Under the pieces are notes generated by a model that was not told where the DNA came from, made no database searches, and saw nothing but the letters and a program-made list of their open reading frames with translations. Positions 18,572-29,400 of a stretch of 64,000 nt of DNA are shown here, piece after piece (the stretch's first letter is position 1; every line of letters starts with the position of its first letter). The stretch covers positions 1,567,677 to 1,631,676 of the forward strand of contig KZ111149.1 in the NCBI GenBank assembly GCA_002077045.2, given 5' to 3'. The DNA is from Rachicladosporium sp. CCFEE 5018. Taxonomy: Eukaryota; Ascomycota; Dothideomycetes; Cladosporiales; Cladosporiaceae. A program made the position numbers and the translations under genes.

Positions 18572-21139
18572 ATGGTGCGAACCAGGCATTCGTTGCCTAG
18601 CGCATCGATCGCGAAAGCACCTTCGCCAATCCCAACAAATCTCACGCCCAAAGCAGCCAATGCCCTCAAGAAGCTGCAAATCCACGCCAAAGACGCCTTG
18701 ATCGGGGAGAAGAAAACCGCCTCGAACAATGCAACAACCACTGGGACTGGAAAGAGGACCTATCATTACCGTGGGGCAGTCTATGAGATCGACGAATCGA
18801 CTGATCAGGCGTGGATCGAAGAGCAGCCGAAGCGATATCTGAAGGGAAATGATGATGTGGACGCGCAGGTTGGTGCTGAGGAGGATGATGACGAAGATAT
18901 GCCACCAAGTAAGAAAGCGAAGCGCAGTTCTGCTGCTGGAAAGAAGCGCAAGCGCGTATCCGAGCCCGACGAGCCGATCAATACGAGCAAAGTGTACAAC
19001 TTCACCGACGTTGGCGGGAGAGAGGAACGCCCAATCTTGGGACATCTGCCATCTTGGGTCCCGGAGACCAACAAGGAGCGACGCGAACGCTTGGCTGCCG
19101 ACAAAGCTGCAGGCAAGAAGAGACCACGCCACGAAGTTCTTGAGGAGATCGCAACGCGGGGCGTCAAGATCCCCCGCGTGCCAGAGAAGTTCCCGATCTT
19201 CGCGGAGATAAGGGCAGTCCAGCAACGACGCGAGACGCTCGAGGAGAGAGCCGCGGTTGTCAAAATTGCAACACAGACATTACTCGTCAGGCGTAAGTAT
19301 CACGAATATCAAAAGGCTGCCGCATTGAACGCGCAGACCAGAGAGGAGAAAGGACTGCCTTCGATCGAATACAAAGATTTTCCAGGACTGAGTGAAGCTG
19401 ACGCGCAGATCCTTGCTGCTGTTGATGAGCTGCTGAAAGTCCACGACGGAGTGATCGGCGAGGCTACGGATCCTGTTGCCATGTTGGCGAGAACGAGTGC
19501 ATCGAAACTGCCAGTCCCAGTCGTTGAAGACGATCAGGATGCGATTGAAAGCAATCAGAACGCGGTTGAGAACGACCATCATGCGGTAGACACTGATCAA
19601 GATCCGACAGAGTCCGATCACAAGGCGCGAAGATCGTCACCCGGATTACCATACTTCGACGACGACGATGTCACAGCAGGCGCAGAGATGGAGGTCGACG
19701 ATCCCACGCCTACGTCAATCCCTCAAGCTGATGTATCATCTCCAATTTTGCCAACGCCCGAGATCGCTAGAAACATCTTGGTCGCTATGTCTCAGTCGGA
19801 GATGACGCCACCCCAGGTCTTCAAGGCGACTGACTATGCATCGCTTTACGCCTCCGGCAGTAACTCGCCAGTCGCGCCATCTTCCCGTCAATCGACTATC
19901 GTCTCAGCACCGCTTTCTCTTCTCGTCCGCCAGCCAATCGCCACGTCACCGCAACCCGATCACACTGTTGTTTCATCGCCAGCATCGGCCACGTCGCCTG
20001 GACCTGATCTTGCAGCCAACGCAGCTTCGGACTCTCCCGCAGCTCCCTTCACCGGTCCCAATGCCGCGCCACTCCGCGCAACCCACTCACCAAATCCGCA
20101 ACCACAACCTGTGCTTCGCGGCGCCAACGCCATCCCTCTGGACGCCTCCTCTCCCGACCAATCAGACCAGCAATCCCCAGATCCGCAGAACTTCGCGCAA
20201 TTGCCTCCAGACTCCACGCTTCCGGCAACCTCAAAAGCCGGCCACAAGCTTACCTGGACGATCTCTCGTCGTCATTCCCAAGATGAGAGTGCAGAGTCCG
20301 ATGGCTGGGAGGTTTTTGTGGGGAGACTGAAGGGCGAGACGAATGAGCAGAAGCGCAGACGGGTGAAGAGGGAGCTAGGCGTTGTCGAGACTTGGGGGAA
20401 GAAGACCGGAGAGCAGGTTGTGAAGATCGGTGGAGCCCAAGGAGGACTTCAAAAGAGTAGAGAGAGTATGGACGGCAGCAGTAGGAGGGAGAGTCTGGGT
20501 GGAAATAGTCTGGGTGGAAGACCGGGTAGTGCTAACGATCGAAGCAGCATCAGCAGGGACAGTCTTGCGAGAGGGAGCGAGAAGCGCGGGAGTGCGTTCG
20601 GTGCGCAAGGGAGACAGATCGGGGGCAGCAGGCCGGGGAGTTCGGGCAATGAGATGTTCGCCGGCGGGCCAGGGAGCGCTGGCAGCGGCAGCTCCGTATA
20701 CGGCACTCCGATGGCTGGACCGACAAACTTCGACCACTTCGCTGGAAGCCCACTCGGCTATGCTCCAGCTCCAAGCCAGTTCTACGGCTCCCCTGCGCCA
20801 GTGAGCGGTCCTCCAAGCTTCCCTGCGCCTCTCCAGTACGGCGCTCCACCCCTGCAGCTTCATGGACCACCGCCACAGCAATTCTTCGGTTCTCCAGCAC
20901 CGTTGCCTTACGGCCCACCAGCTCAAGTCTCCGGAGTGCCACCTCAGCTGTACACTCCTCCGCCACCACAGCAGTACTTCGGCTCTCCAGCTCCAGCGTA
21001 TAGCTCTCTAGCTCAGCACTACACCCCTCCAGCCCAGCAGTACCAGGGCAACAACGGGATCAGCTACATGAGTGGCCGCGGCAGTGACCGCCGCAAGAGC
21101 CATAACGAGAAGTACGGCGTGAATGGGGTGTTCTACTGA
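18572..21139 (+). CDS. Large basic, largely disordered probable nuclear protein
   Basis: 855 residues from the ATG at 18572 (MVRTRHSLPS); an in-frame ATG at 18476 would add 32 residues. After a basic N terminus comes a YHYRGAVYEIDESTDQAWIEE segment (about 70-90). An acidic EEDDDEDMPPSKKAKR patch with a bipartite nuclear localisation-like run (KKAKRSSAAGKKRKR) follows near 120-140. Residues about 140-310 look foldable and helical (LPSWVPETNKERRERLAADKAAGKK...). A stretch near 350-385 repeats an acidic octamer-like unit (DQDAIESNQNAVENDHHAV). The middle is Ser/Pro/Ala-rich, then a Ser/Gly/Arg tract (about 650-710). The C terminus repeats QFYGSPAP / QYFGSPAP with PPPQQ linkers. I do not recognise a family. 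Composition suggests a nucleic-acid-associated or condensate-forming protein, which is inference. Confidence 0.7.
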   Translation: MVRTRHSLPSASIAKAPSPIPTNLTPKAANALKKLQIHAKDALIGEKKTASNNATTTGTGKRTYHYRGAVYEIDESTDQAWIEEQPKRYLKGNDDVDAQVGAEEDDDEDMPPSKKAKRSSAAGKKRKRVSEPDEPINTSKVYNFTDVGGREERPILGHLPSWVPETNKERRERLAADKAAGKKRPRHEVLEEIATRGVKIPRVPEKFPIFAEIRAVQQRRETLEERAAVVKIATQTLLVRRKYHEYQKAAALNAQTREEKGLPSIEYKDFPGLSEADAQILAAVDELLKVHDGVIGEATDPVAMLARTSASKLPVPVVEDDQDAIESNQNAVENDHHAVDTDQDPTESDHKARRSSPGLPYFDDDDVTAGAEMEVDDPTPTSIPQADVSSPILPTPEIARNILVAMSQSEMTPPQVFKATDYASLYASGSNSPVAPSSRQSTIVSAPLSLLVRQPIATSPQPDHTVVSSPASATSPGPDLAANAASDSPAAPFTGPNAAPLRATHSPNPQPQPVLRGANAIPLDASSPDQSDQQSPDPQNFAQLPPDSTLPATSKAGHKLTWTISRRHSQDESAESDGWEVFVGRLKGETNEQKRRRVKRELGVVETWGKKTGEQVVKIGGAQGGLQKSRESMDGSSRRESLGGNSLGGRPGSANDRSSISRDSLARGSEKRGSAFGAQGRQIGGSRPGSSGNEMFAGGPGSAGSGSSVYGTPMAGPTNFDHFAGSPLGYAPAPSQFYGSPAPVSGPPSFPAPLQYGAPPLQLHGPPPQQFFGSPAPLPYGPPAQVSGVPPQLYTPPPPQQYFGSPAPAYSSLAQHYTPPAQQYQGNNGISYMSGRGSDRRKSHNEKYGVNGVFY
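20700..21060 (+). repeat. QFYGSPAP-type C-terminal repeats
   Basis: Imperfect tandem units encoding QFYGSPAP, QFFGSPAP and QYFGSPAP separated by Pro/Gln linkers, in the last 130 residues of the gene ending at 21139. The DNA units share the TTCGG(C/T)TCTCCAG core. Aromatic, Gly, Ser, Pro and Gln residues resemble prion-like domains. Confidence 0.6.
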
Positions 21140-21790
21140 TTGTATCCTACGGGCGGGCTTGGTGGGGTGGATGGGTGTGTATTGTGCAGTCTCTCAAGGG
21201 CTGAGAGAGCTGGATCAGGCTGGTATTGGGATAGCCAGAGCGAGAGGGGTGGTTTTGTAGCGGCCATGAAGAATGCAAGGCCTTTGTATACTACAATGCA
21301 CTCACTGAACGTCCTCATCTATTGCAGTATAGCCGCTTCGTTTGGACCTCAATGTGGTGGGAAGCGAGTTGGACGACCGGATTGCTCGATCGGGCTTTCC
21401 GATATTGCTGCTCTGAGGCTGATCTCTTGCAGCCTTGCCTTGGCACGATCGAGGCAACTTGCAGATCCAATCCCACGGTGGCGTTGTGAGAGATCTCCCA
21501 TTGCCTTGACGCTGCATATGCGGGCGCCTCGTGGACGCCTTGGGCGGCTGTGCGGCGGGCGCAGCATGGGAGGTGTGTGCCGCTTGCATTGCTGATGGCC
21601 TCTGCGGTTTCAGCAGATTCCTGGTCAACTATAGAGACGGGATTCTGTACCATAAATCTCCAACGTGGGACATTCTCTGAGATGATCACTCGAAAGTCAC
21701 AAGCTTCAGCATTGCGTGCAGAGAACAGTGGCTAGTATCTTACAATCTCGATGCCTCCTGCTTCTCCGAGACGGGGTAAATCAAGACAAG
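21140..21790. other. Intergenic upstream of the HET-NACHT-ankyrin gene
   Basis: 3' flank of the preceding gene and presumed promoter of the receptor gene starting at 21791. No additional gene is recognised. Confidence 0.5.
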
Positions 21791-24700
21791 ATGCGACTGC
21801 TAAACCTCAATTTCGAGCTGTGCGACTTCGACGACAGTCCACCGCCATACGCCATTCTCTCTCACACCTGGAGCGAGAACAATGAGGACGAGGTGTCATA
21901 CCACGACCTGAGGTATGGTACCAAAAAGTCGCTGCTCAAGCTTGAGCTCTGTCGAGACTGGACGAAGGCTAAAGGCTTTGAGTACTTCTGGATCGACACT
22001 TGCTGCATTGACAAGCGCAATGATGCGGAGATTAGCTATGCCATCAGATCCATGTGGCGGTGGTATTCCGAGGCAGCTATCTGCTTCGTGTACTTGTCAG
22101 ATCTGTCGATGAAGAGGAAACGGGATGTAGATGCGGACTGGCGAGACGCACTGAAAGACTGCAGGTGGTTTACGAGGGGATGGACGCTACAGGAGCTCAT
22201 GGCGTCGAAGAAGGTCGAGTTCCACACGAGGAACGATCGTCTGGGCAGCAGGGAGGACCTTTTGCTAGCGCTGAAGAGCATCACTGGCATCAACCTTGGC
22301 GATCAATTGCCAAATCATGCAACGAGGCTTGGCTGGGTTACCAAACGGACCACGAAGAGGCCTGAGGACAGAGCATACTGCATGCTCGGCATATGTGATG
22401 TGTCTCTCGATCCTCGGTACGGCGAAGGCGGGAATGCAGCATGGCGCCGGCTCGAAGATGCGATTGCTCATCGATATGGCACTATAGCATTGGAAGTACG
22501 CGGTGCAACAGCAAACAAAGACCACCGTGAGATGGTACTGGAGGCTCTCAGATTCGACGCGCTCGAGACGAGGCGCAGGACAGTCAAAGCGGCACTGGCA
22601 AAGACATGCAAGTGGATTCTCAAGCATCCAGCCTGCGCGAAATGGCTGAAGCTGGAGCACAAGTTCTTCTGGATCAAGGGCAAACCTGGAGCTGGAAAGT
22701 CAGTGCTGATCAAGTACTTGGATCAGCATGTCACGCGAGGGCTGAAGAAGTCCAACGCTGTTGGTCTCTACTTCTACTTCAATGCTCGCGGCGAGCGGCT
22801 CGAGAAGTCGTTTCTGGGACTGTACCGTTCGCTCTTGGTGCAGATAATCGATCTCGTGCCAGAGCTCATGCACGAATTGGACACACTCGATACGCAATTC
22901 GATGTGTCGCAGCTGCAGCGGGTCCTCGCGTCTGCTATCTCCAGTGTCAGTAGACAGATTTGGATCTTCATCGACGCACTGGATGAATGTCGAGAAGGCG
23001 ATGTGAGGGAGCTGATTGACTTTCTCGATGGACTGGAAGCGGCAGAGGTCTACGTTTGCCTTGCTAGCCGACACTACCCTATTGTGAAAGTGCCGACAAA
23101 GCTGCAACTCGTGCTTGAAGAAATTGATGAGCACAAGCAAGACCTGAGTACCTACATCGAGAAGCTGGATCTACAAGGAGAAGAACTGGCAAGGATGCAG
23201 CACGATATTGTTGCCAAGGCGAACGGCATTTTCCTATGGGTGGTTCTGGTCGTCGGTATACTGCAGAAAGACGTCGAACGAGGCAGATTTCATGCTATGC
23301 AGTCGAGACTGCGTGAGATACCCGCAGGTTTGCCCGAGCTGTTCAAGACGATTATTCTTCGAGATGATGAATACAAGGATGAATTTCTCCTATGCCTGCG
23401 ATGGATTCTCTACGCTTTTCGACCACTGACTCTCAGGGAGTGGTATTTCGCAATGATGGCTGGTACACCCACTGGTAGTCTTGACTGGCACGAAGAGATC
23501 ACAGATCAACGCATGGAGACATTTCTACTAAGCTCTTCGAAAGGCTTGGCAGAGCTGGCCAAAGGCAAGACGATCACACCACAGTTCATCCACGAATCTG
23601 TGCGTGATTTTCTCATACACGATCGCGGATTTGAACAGATCTGCGGGGCGGATGGGCCATATGAAGGCATCTCGCACGAGCAGCTCAAGCAATGCTGTCT
23701 GTGGGGGGTAGTATTCGACCTGCCAAGAGAACTCGAGCAACATATGAACAAGAAGCAATTGCTTACGGACGACGAGCGCACCGCCCTAAGGCGGAAATAT
23801 CCTTTCGCTGAGTACGCTACGACGTACATTCTGCATCATGCAGATCGAGCAGCAGTCCAGTTTCCTCAAGAGAACTTCCTGACCAGAGAGTTTATGATGA
23901 AGGACTGGCTTGATCGAGCTAATGCTTTCCAAAAGAACAAGCCGGATGTCTACTGCGGCGCTCCAAGCTTGGGCTACCTCTGCGCGGAAAAAGGTTTAAC
24001 GAGACTGATACCTCGACCCACAGAAGCCTTGTCGCCGGACGTACAGCAACGGTATAGAATGCCGTTGATCGCTGCGATCGCAAACTCGAACAGAGAAATG
24101 CTGGAAATCCTTGTACATGACATGGACGTACCCAATTTTGAGAAGATTATCCAGGAACTAGGGTCCAAGTCAAAGTTTGTGCTATCACCAAGGTCCTTGT
24201 TAGTTCTCCCATGGCGCTGGGCTGTCAGTAATGGCTTGGTCCACCTATCGGGCTACCTTCTTAAGGGGGTACCTAAGGATGAAATGGACTCTGACGATCA
24301 CCCACAGGGGAATGCACTACATTGGGCGTCCAAACAAGGTAACGCGATGGGCGTTCGAGCTCTCCTCGCCGCAGGAGCAGACGTCGATTCAAGGAATGAC
24401 GGCTTTGCGTTGAGCGCGGCAATTGGCAATGGCCACGTGCACGTGGTGCAGATACTTTTGGACGCAGGAATAGATGTAAACCGTCAGCATAGGGTTGGAG
24501 GTTCCGCGCTGTATTCGGCATCAGAGAAGGGTAATGAGAATTTAGTCCAGATGCTGCTAAGGACAGGAGCAGATGTCAACGCTCAGGGAAGTAACTGTAG
24601 AACAGCGTTGTTGGCGGCAACGACTCGAGGTAACGAGAAGATAGTGCAGTTATTACTAGATGCAGGAGCACATGTCAATCCTCGAGGAGAATGCCTCGAG

Positions 24701-25852
24701 AGCCCGCTATATGCGGCATCAGCAAACGGCCACGAAACGCTGGTGCAGATGCTGCTAGATGCAGGAGCGAGTGTAAACGATCATAGAGACGGTGGCCACG
24801 GCCTCGCTTTGTATGCGGCGATCAGCAACAAACACGAAAAGATTGTGCCCAGGCTGCTGAGTGCAGGAGCAGACGTCAACATTCCGACATGGGATAGCAG
24901 CGCATTACAGCTCGCGTCGATCACAGGCGGCGAGTCGGTCGTCCAGGCATTGCTAGATGCAGGTGCAGACGTCAACGCTCAGGGACTCAGAGGCAGTGCG
25001 CTGCAAGTTGCATCGACTAGAGTCGGTAGAGGCGTGATCGTAGTACAAATGCTATTACGTGCAGGGGCAGACGTGAATGCCTGGGGGCCGCAAGGTAGTG
25101 CGCTGCAGCTCGCATCAAAGAACTTTTTTGAGGGAGGGGTACTGGAGATACTGCTAGACGCAGGAGCAGATGTAAACGCTCAAGGGCCGGCCGGCAGCGC
25201 GCTGCAGCTCGCATCGGAACATGGGAGTGAGGAGGCTGTACAGATACTGCTGGACATGGGAGCAGACGTGAACGCCCAGGGACCGCGAGGCAGCGCACTG
25301 CAGCTCGCATCGAAGACGTACTGCAACGAGAAGAGAGTGCGGGCACTGCTAGACGCAGGAGCCAACATTAACGATCAAGGGCCGCAAGGCAGCGCGCTGC
25401 AGATCGCATCGAAATGCAACAATAAGGAGGGGGTGCAGATGCTGCTAGACGCAGGAGCAGACATTGACGCTCAGGATTTGCTTGGTAGTGCGCTACATAT
25501 GGCATCGTCGCATAGCCACACGAGAATAGTGCAAATACTGCTAAACGCAGGCGCAGACGTCAACGCTCAGGGCGGATGGTATTGTGACGCGATGCGTGCG
25601 ACATCGAAGAAGCGCATTTGGGGGCTAGCGTCAATGCTGGAAGATGCAAAAGCAGACATCAATGCCCAGACTTCCAATCTTAATGCGCGGCACGTGGCGT
25701 CGTTACACCGCAAGAAGATAGTGCAGAAGTTGCTAGATGCAGGAATGGAAGTCCTCGCTCCGGGAGCGAGTGACGGTGCGCTGCAGCTCGCAATGTCGAA
25801 TGGTCACGAGAAGGTAGTGAAGATGCTACGAGATGCCGGAGCAGAAGACTAG
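21791..25852 (+). CDS. HET-NACHT-ankyrin NLR-like receptor
   Basis: A single exon of 1353 residues from the ATG at 21791 (MRLLNLNFELC, the usual start for this subfamily). The N-terminal HET domain shows PPYAILSHTW (about 18-27), FWIDTCCIDKRNDAE (about 66-80), RWFTRGWTLQELM (about 130-142) and EDRAYCMLGICDV (about 198-210). NACHT follows: Walker A KGKPGAGKSVL near 297-306 and Walker B IWIFIDALDEC near 390-400, then the winged-helix-like part with TPQFIHESVRDFL. From about residue 835 to the end there are roughly 14-15 ankyrin repeats, several nearly identical. This is the classic tripartite fungal NLR plan: a cell-death effector, an oligomerising NTPase, and a variable ligand-sensing repeat domain, as in Podospora HET-E/HET-D (which have WD40 repeats). 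The frame is fully intact. Recognition specificity is unknown. Confidence 0.93.
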   Translation: MRLLNLNFELCDFDDSPPPYAILSHTWSENNEDEVSYHDLRYGTKKSLLKLELCRDWTKAKGFEYFWIDTCCIDKRNDAEISYAIRSMWRWYSEAAICFVYLSDLSMKRKRDVDADWRDALKDCRWFTRGWTLQELMASKKVEFHTRNDRLGSREDLLLALKSITGINLGDQLPNHATRLGWVTKRTTKRPEDRAYCMLGICDVSLDPRYGEGGNAAWRRLEDAIAHRYGTIALEVRGATANKDHREMVLEALRFDALETRRRTVKAALAKTCKWILKHPACAKWLKLEHKFFWIKGKPGAGKSVLIKYLDQHVTRGLKKSNAVGLYFYFNARGERLEKSFLGLYRSLLVQIIDLVPELMHELDTLDTQFDVSQLQRVLASAISSVSRQIWIFIDALDECREGDVRELIDFLDGLEAAEVYVCLASRHYPIVKVPTKLQLVLEEIDEHKQDLSTYIEKLDLQGEELARMQHDIVAKANGIFLWVVLVVGILQKDVERGRFHAMQSRLREIPAGLPELFKTIILRDDEYKDEFLLCLRWILYAFRPLTLREWYFAMMAGTPTGSLDWHEEITDQRMETFLLSSSKGLAELAKGKTITPQFIHESVRDFLIHDRGFEQICGADGPYEGISHEQLKQCCLWGVVFDLPRELEQHMNKKQLLTDDERTALRRKYPFAEYATTYILHHADRAAVQFPQENFLTREFMMKDWLDRANAFQKNKPDVYCGAPSLGYLCAEKGLTRLIPRPTEALSPDVQQRYRMPLIAAIANSNREMLEILVHDMDVPNFEKIIQELGSKSKFVLSPRSLLVLPWRWAVSNGLVHLSGYLLKGVPKDEMDSDDHPQGNALHWASKQGNAMGVRALLAAGADVDSRNDGFALSAAIGNGHVHVVQILLDAGIDVNRQHRVGGSALYSASEKGNENLVQMLLRTGADVNAQGSNCRTALLAATTRGNEKIVQLLLDAGAHVNPRGECLESPLYAASANGHETLVQMLLDAGASVNDHRDGGHGLALYAAISNKHEKIVPRLLSAGADVNIPTWDSSALQLASITGGESVVQALLDAGADVNAQGLRGSALQVASTRVGRGVIVVQMLLRAGADVNAWGPQGSALQLASKNFFEGGVLEILLDAGADVNAQGPAGSALQLASEHGSEEAVQILLDMGADVNAQGPRGSALQLASKTYCNEKRVRALLDAGANINDQGPQGSALQIASKCNNKEGVQMLLDAGADIDAQDLLGSALHMASSHSHTRIVQILLNAGADVNAQGGWYCDAMRATSKKRIWGLASMLEDAKADINAQTSNLNARHVASLHRKKIVQKLLDAGMEVLAPGASDGALQLAMSNGHEKVVKMLRDAGAED
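24290..25850 (+). repeat. Array of ankyrin repeats, 99-nt units with high internal similarity
   Basis: About 14-15 units of about 33 residues. The central ones (about 24950-25570) share GADVNAQGPxGSALQLAS at nearly fixed positions and the DNA core CTGCTAGACGCAGGAGCAGA. Spacing varies slightly where inserts such as VGRGVIVV and NFFEGGV occur. High identity between neighbouring units suggests repeat shuffling by unequal crossover or gene conversion. Confidence 0.85.
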
Positions 25853-26455
25853 CGCGTTTCATTGCTACACAAGCGATCCGGTCCTTCGCATGCAATTAGA
25901 AGTATACTACTTCACGACACCTCAGCACCTTTCTCCACCCCAGTTATCACGGCAATCCGACCTACCAAGCCCAGTCTTCGGAGATCGGTCCGCCAATATC
26001 TTCCTCGTGACAGCAGCACCAGCATTCCGACTCGCAGCACCCGTTCTGCCGCTCGTTCCTCAGTCGTCAGTGTTGCTCCCGCCAAGAGGCCTTGGTGAAC
26101 GCAGTAGCGTGTTTCCTCAACATTTTCACCAGTAGAAAACCTCGCCTTTGTGCTCCCAAGCTGGCTTCGATTGCGTATGAGAGCATGTGGACTGTCGAGT
26201 GAATGCCAGCTCATGGCAAGCGTTGCGCGGTTAGCTTCTTCATGGGCGAAGGAGACTTGCGGTGTACTGGCACAGATGAGAATGTGGAAGCGTGGAATTG
26301 CCTGCACTCGCGGATGGAGCCTCGCGGAACTGGATGGGAAACATAGCGAAGCTACTGGGGTGACTTCCCTGCTCTCCGCGACGCTGCACGCTCTCGCACC
26401 ACTGGTGCAGCTACATCTATGGCCGTGCAAGCGACCCTCAACATCCGGAGAGACT
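25853..26455. other. Intergenic between receptor and aspartyl protease
   Basis: Convergent 3' flanks. A long minus-strand frame (25912-26805) is an arginine-rich shadow overlapping the protease C terminus and was not accepted. Confidence 0.5.
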
Positions 26456-29400
26456 CTACAACACCACAGCCCCGAATCCCACCCCAAGCATCGTGGTAAC
26501 CCACACCGCGACTCCCCAGCTTCCGAAGATCTGCACACCCACCATCCTGCCCGCGATTGCACCGCCGCTCGAACTCGCAGCTCCGCCTGATCCTGAGCCC
26601 GATCCAGAGCCACTGCCACTGTTGCCGGAGCTTCCCGTGGCAGTTGCGTCCGGGCGCGCATCAAGCGGTACAGCGTCCGTACCTGTAGCTGATCCGACAG
26701 TGCTGGCGGCGGTGGAGACCTCAAACGTAGCCGTCCCATTGACTGCCTGCGCAATGGAGTACGTCTGGCTCGCCGTCGCGGTCTCAACACCACTTCCGAC
26801 TGCACTAGCCACTCCGCCCTCGCCAGCAGGCACGGTGACGATATCAGGATTGGACGTAGAGTTCACCTGCGCCTGCGCGATCGAGACTTGGCCGTTATCG
26901 AGGTCGAAGACGACGTACATGCTCCTCAAGATCGCGTCGCCTAGAGTCTGGAAGCCCTGGCCGGTGGCTTGCTGTTCTTGAACGATCAGGAAGGTGCAGG
27001 CTGGCGCGCCGGAGCTGTCGTAGGCGAGGGCTTCGTTGGTGCTGGCGTTGTATACTGGCACGATAAATTCGCGGGCTGGGATTGTGACATCGATCTCTCC
27101 ACCGAAGGTCAAAGTGACGCTGTCGCCATTGTCCCGGTTCGAGCAGGCGGTGTAGCCATACTGATCAATATATGTGAAAGCTGAGGCGATGTCACGGTAA
27201 TGCGATGCAGGAATGGTCCACGCTGCACTACCGGTGTCCAGCAGCACAGGAAGACTGGGGTCGTTGCGGCCGAAGGCTTCCACGCCTGTGCTACCGCCGG
27301 AGAAGACGGAGGTATTGCGGCCGCCTACATTCGCGCTCATAGCCGTGACGACGGAGACGAATTGATAGACCTGACCGGTCTGGTAGTCAGGGAGGAGGTT
27401 CAGTGTGGCGAGATTGCCGGTGTACTTGCTCTTATCGATTCCGCCGAAGAGGATCGAGCCCGTGGCGTCGCCTTCGTCGTTCAGGTAGACGGAGTACAAG
27501 CGGGAGTTTGTCACGCCAGCCTCTTTCAACACTTCGGGCATGTTTGGGTATTGGATTTTGGTGGCTTCGTTCAAGCTGTAGCCGAGACCCATCAAGCCGA
27601 CTGCGTAGCCAGTAGTGCTGTTGACTTCTTCTGCGAGACCGAATTGCACGCCCTTGATAGCTACATTGCCGATGCCGATGACGTCTTGCGCGAAGGGACC
27701 GACTGCAGTGCTGCCATCACCGAAGGAGGTGTTGAATGCTGGCGATGGGTCGACTTCTTGATAGGTGGAGGAGGTCTTCTTGTCGAATTCGCCACCGCGG
27801 CAGGAGTATGGGCCTTCGATTTCGCAGGCTGGTGCGGTAGTCGCATCGAAGTATAGATCGCTGCTTCCGGTATCGAGGATTACGACCTGGTCTTGTGGAG
27901 GGGTGCCGGCGGTGACTAACGTGAATTTGTCAGTATAAGCTCATTCAGTACACCTGCCATCGTCCACGCCAGGCTTTGTGACATGTCATTGTAGCACAAG
28001 TGTCTGCAAGTCAAACAATCTAAGCAGTGGTCTTACCCCGTGCTGTTGAGAAGTCGGTAGTGCTGGTATCGGTCTGCCTGTAGTAGTGAACCGCACTGAC
28101 ACACCGCTCGTAAAAGGTAGTGAAGCGCCCCAGAACGTCGCCATAGACTCTCCTCGGAATGAGCATCAGCTTGCAATTGACCGAGATCTGAAGGGATTGC
28201 CGTGCAATAACTTTCTGCTGTCCGGACATGCGAATATCAAGGAGTTCGTAAGCGCGATCAGGATCAAGTAACAGTGAGATCGTCGTGATTCGGGTGACCA
28301 GGCTGATCTTCTCTTCGTGTTGACGTAAGCAGATTTCGCCGTGCTGTCTCGAACCTGTGGCTCCTGCACCGATGGTGAGGTGTGGGGCGAGCATGATGCC
28401 TTTGAAGTTTCGGCCCATAGTCTTGAGCAGAAGGCCGGCCTACAAGGCAAGAATACCTTTGCTGATGCCGCTCATGACAGCGTTCGAAGCCTGCATCATC
28501 CCAGCGGAAGTCGCTGAGGATGTCTTATGCAGTGGTACGAAGCTTGGAGAAGTTCCTTGTCCTCAGGATGCCCGGAGTGACGATCGTGCATCTCCTCTCT
28601 TTTCGTTGAGCCTGGCTTAAACACTTCGGCGACCCGCTATCTCGCTTCGAGCTCCTTCCGAAGCCGTCAAATGAGGTTGCACCACGACTCTTGTTCGATC
28701 GACTGCGCCATGGTAGACATTGCTGGCACTGAGCTTATTGCGACCTTCTCCGACTACATCCGACGTGATCTGCACCGGACTTCGATCGATGCTGGGGCGC
28801 TGATCTGCAGAATGACTGGGCGGAGATGCCGTGGATAGGTTGTTGTATAAGCGACCGTTTGGCTCTGAGAGATCGAGTATGGATGCAGAGGGGTAGTCAG
28901 AGCACACCGGCGCAGGACCAAGCTGGTCATAGGTCATCTTGAGCTGTGAACCCTGCCAGGCAACCTCCTTGCCGAGTATCCTGCTGGCGAATATGGCTTA
29001 GAGAACCATGCGAGTAGAATGTGATGTGACAGATGCTCTCGCCGCGCTTCCTTGGCCTGCCCAAACTCAGGTGCACAGCTGCTGAGATCTTCAGATGAGT
29101 GCTTAAACGCAAGCTCTTGTGGATGTATCATTGTCGCATATCAACGTCGCGGCTGGAGCAATCGCCGCTTTGCCCGCTTGTGACTTCTCAGAAGGGGCCG
29201 AGATAGTCGGAGAGAGTCGCTGCATTCCAGCTCCAGTGTATCCGTCCGTCTTATCTTTCGCAGCCCCGGAGGGAATCCAGTCCATTCTCACATACCACCA
29301 GCTGATCCCACGCACATTACACCAAAATAGGAAGACTTATACGTACCATTAGCATAATAAGCTCCCCCGTTACTCCAAGTCAACACATCATACACATTCG

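Noticed and set aside
25912..26805. Minus-strand frame of 297 codons overlapping the protease 3' end
   Set aside because: Arginine-rich composition typical of a shadow frame. It overlaps the Ser/Gly-rich protease C terminus and has no motif.
27200..27856. Plus-strand frame of 218 codons opposite the aspartyl protease
   Set aside because: Antisense to the catalytic region of the protease, whose motifs and exon join are clear.
27916..29346. Classical DNA transposon or retroelement inside the protease intron
   Set aside because: No terminal inverted repeats, long terminal repeats, target duplication, transposase or reverse-transcriptase motifs could be seen by eye.
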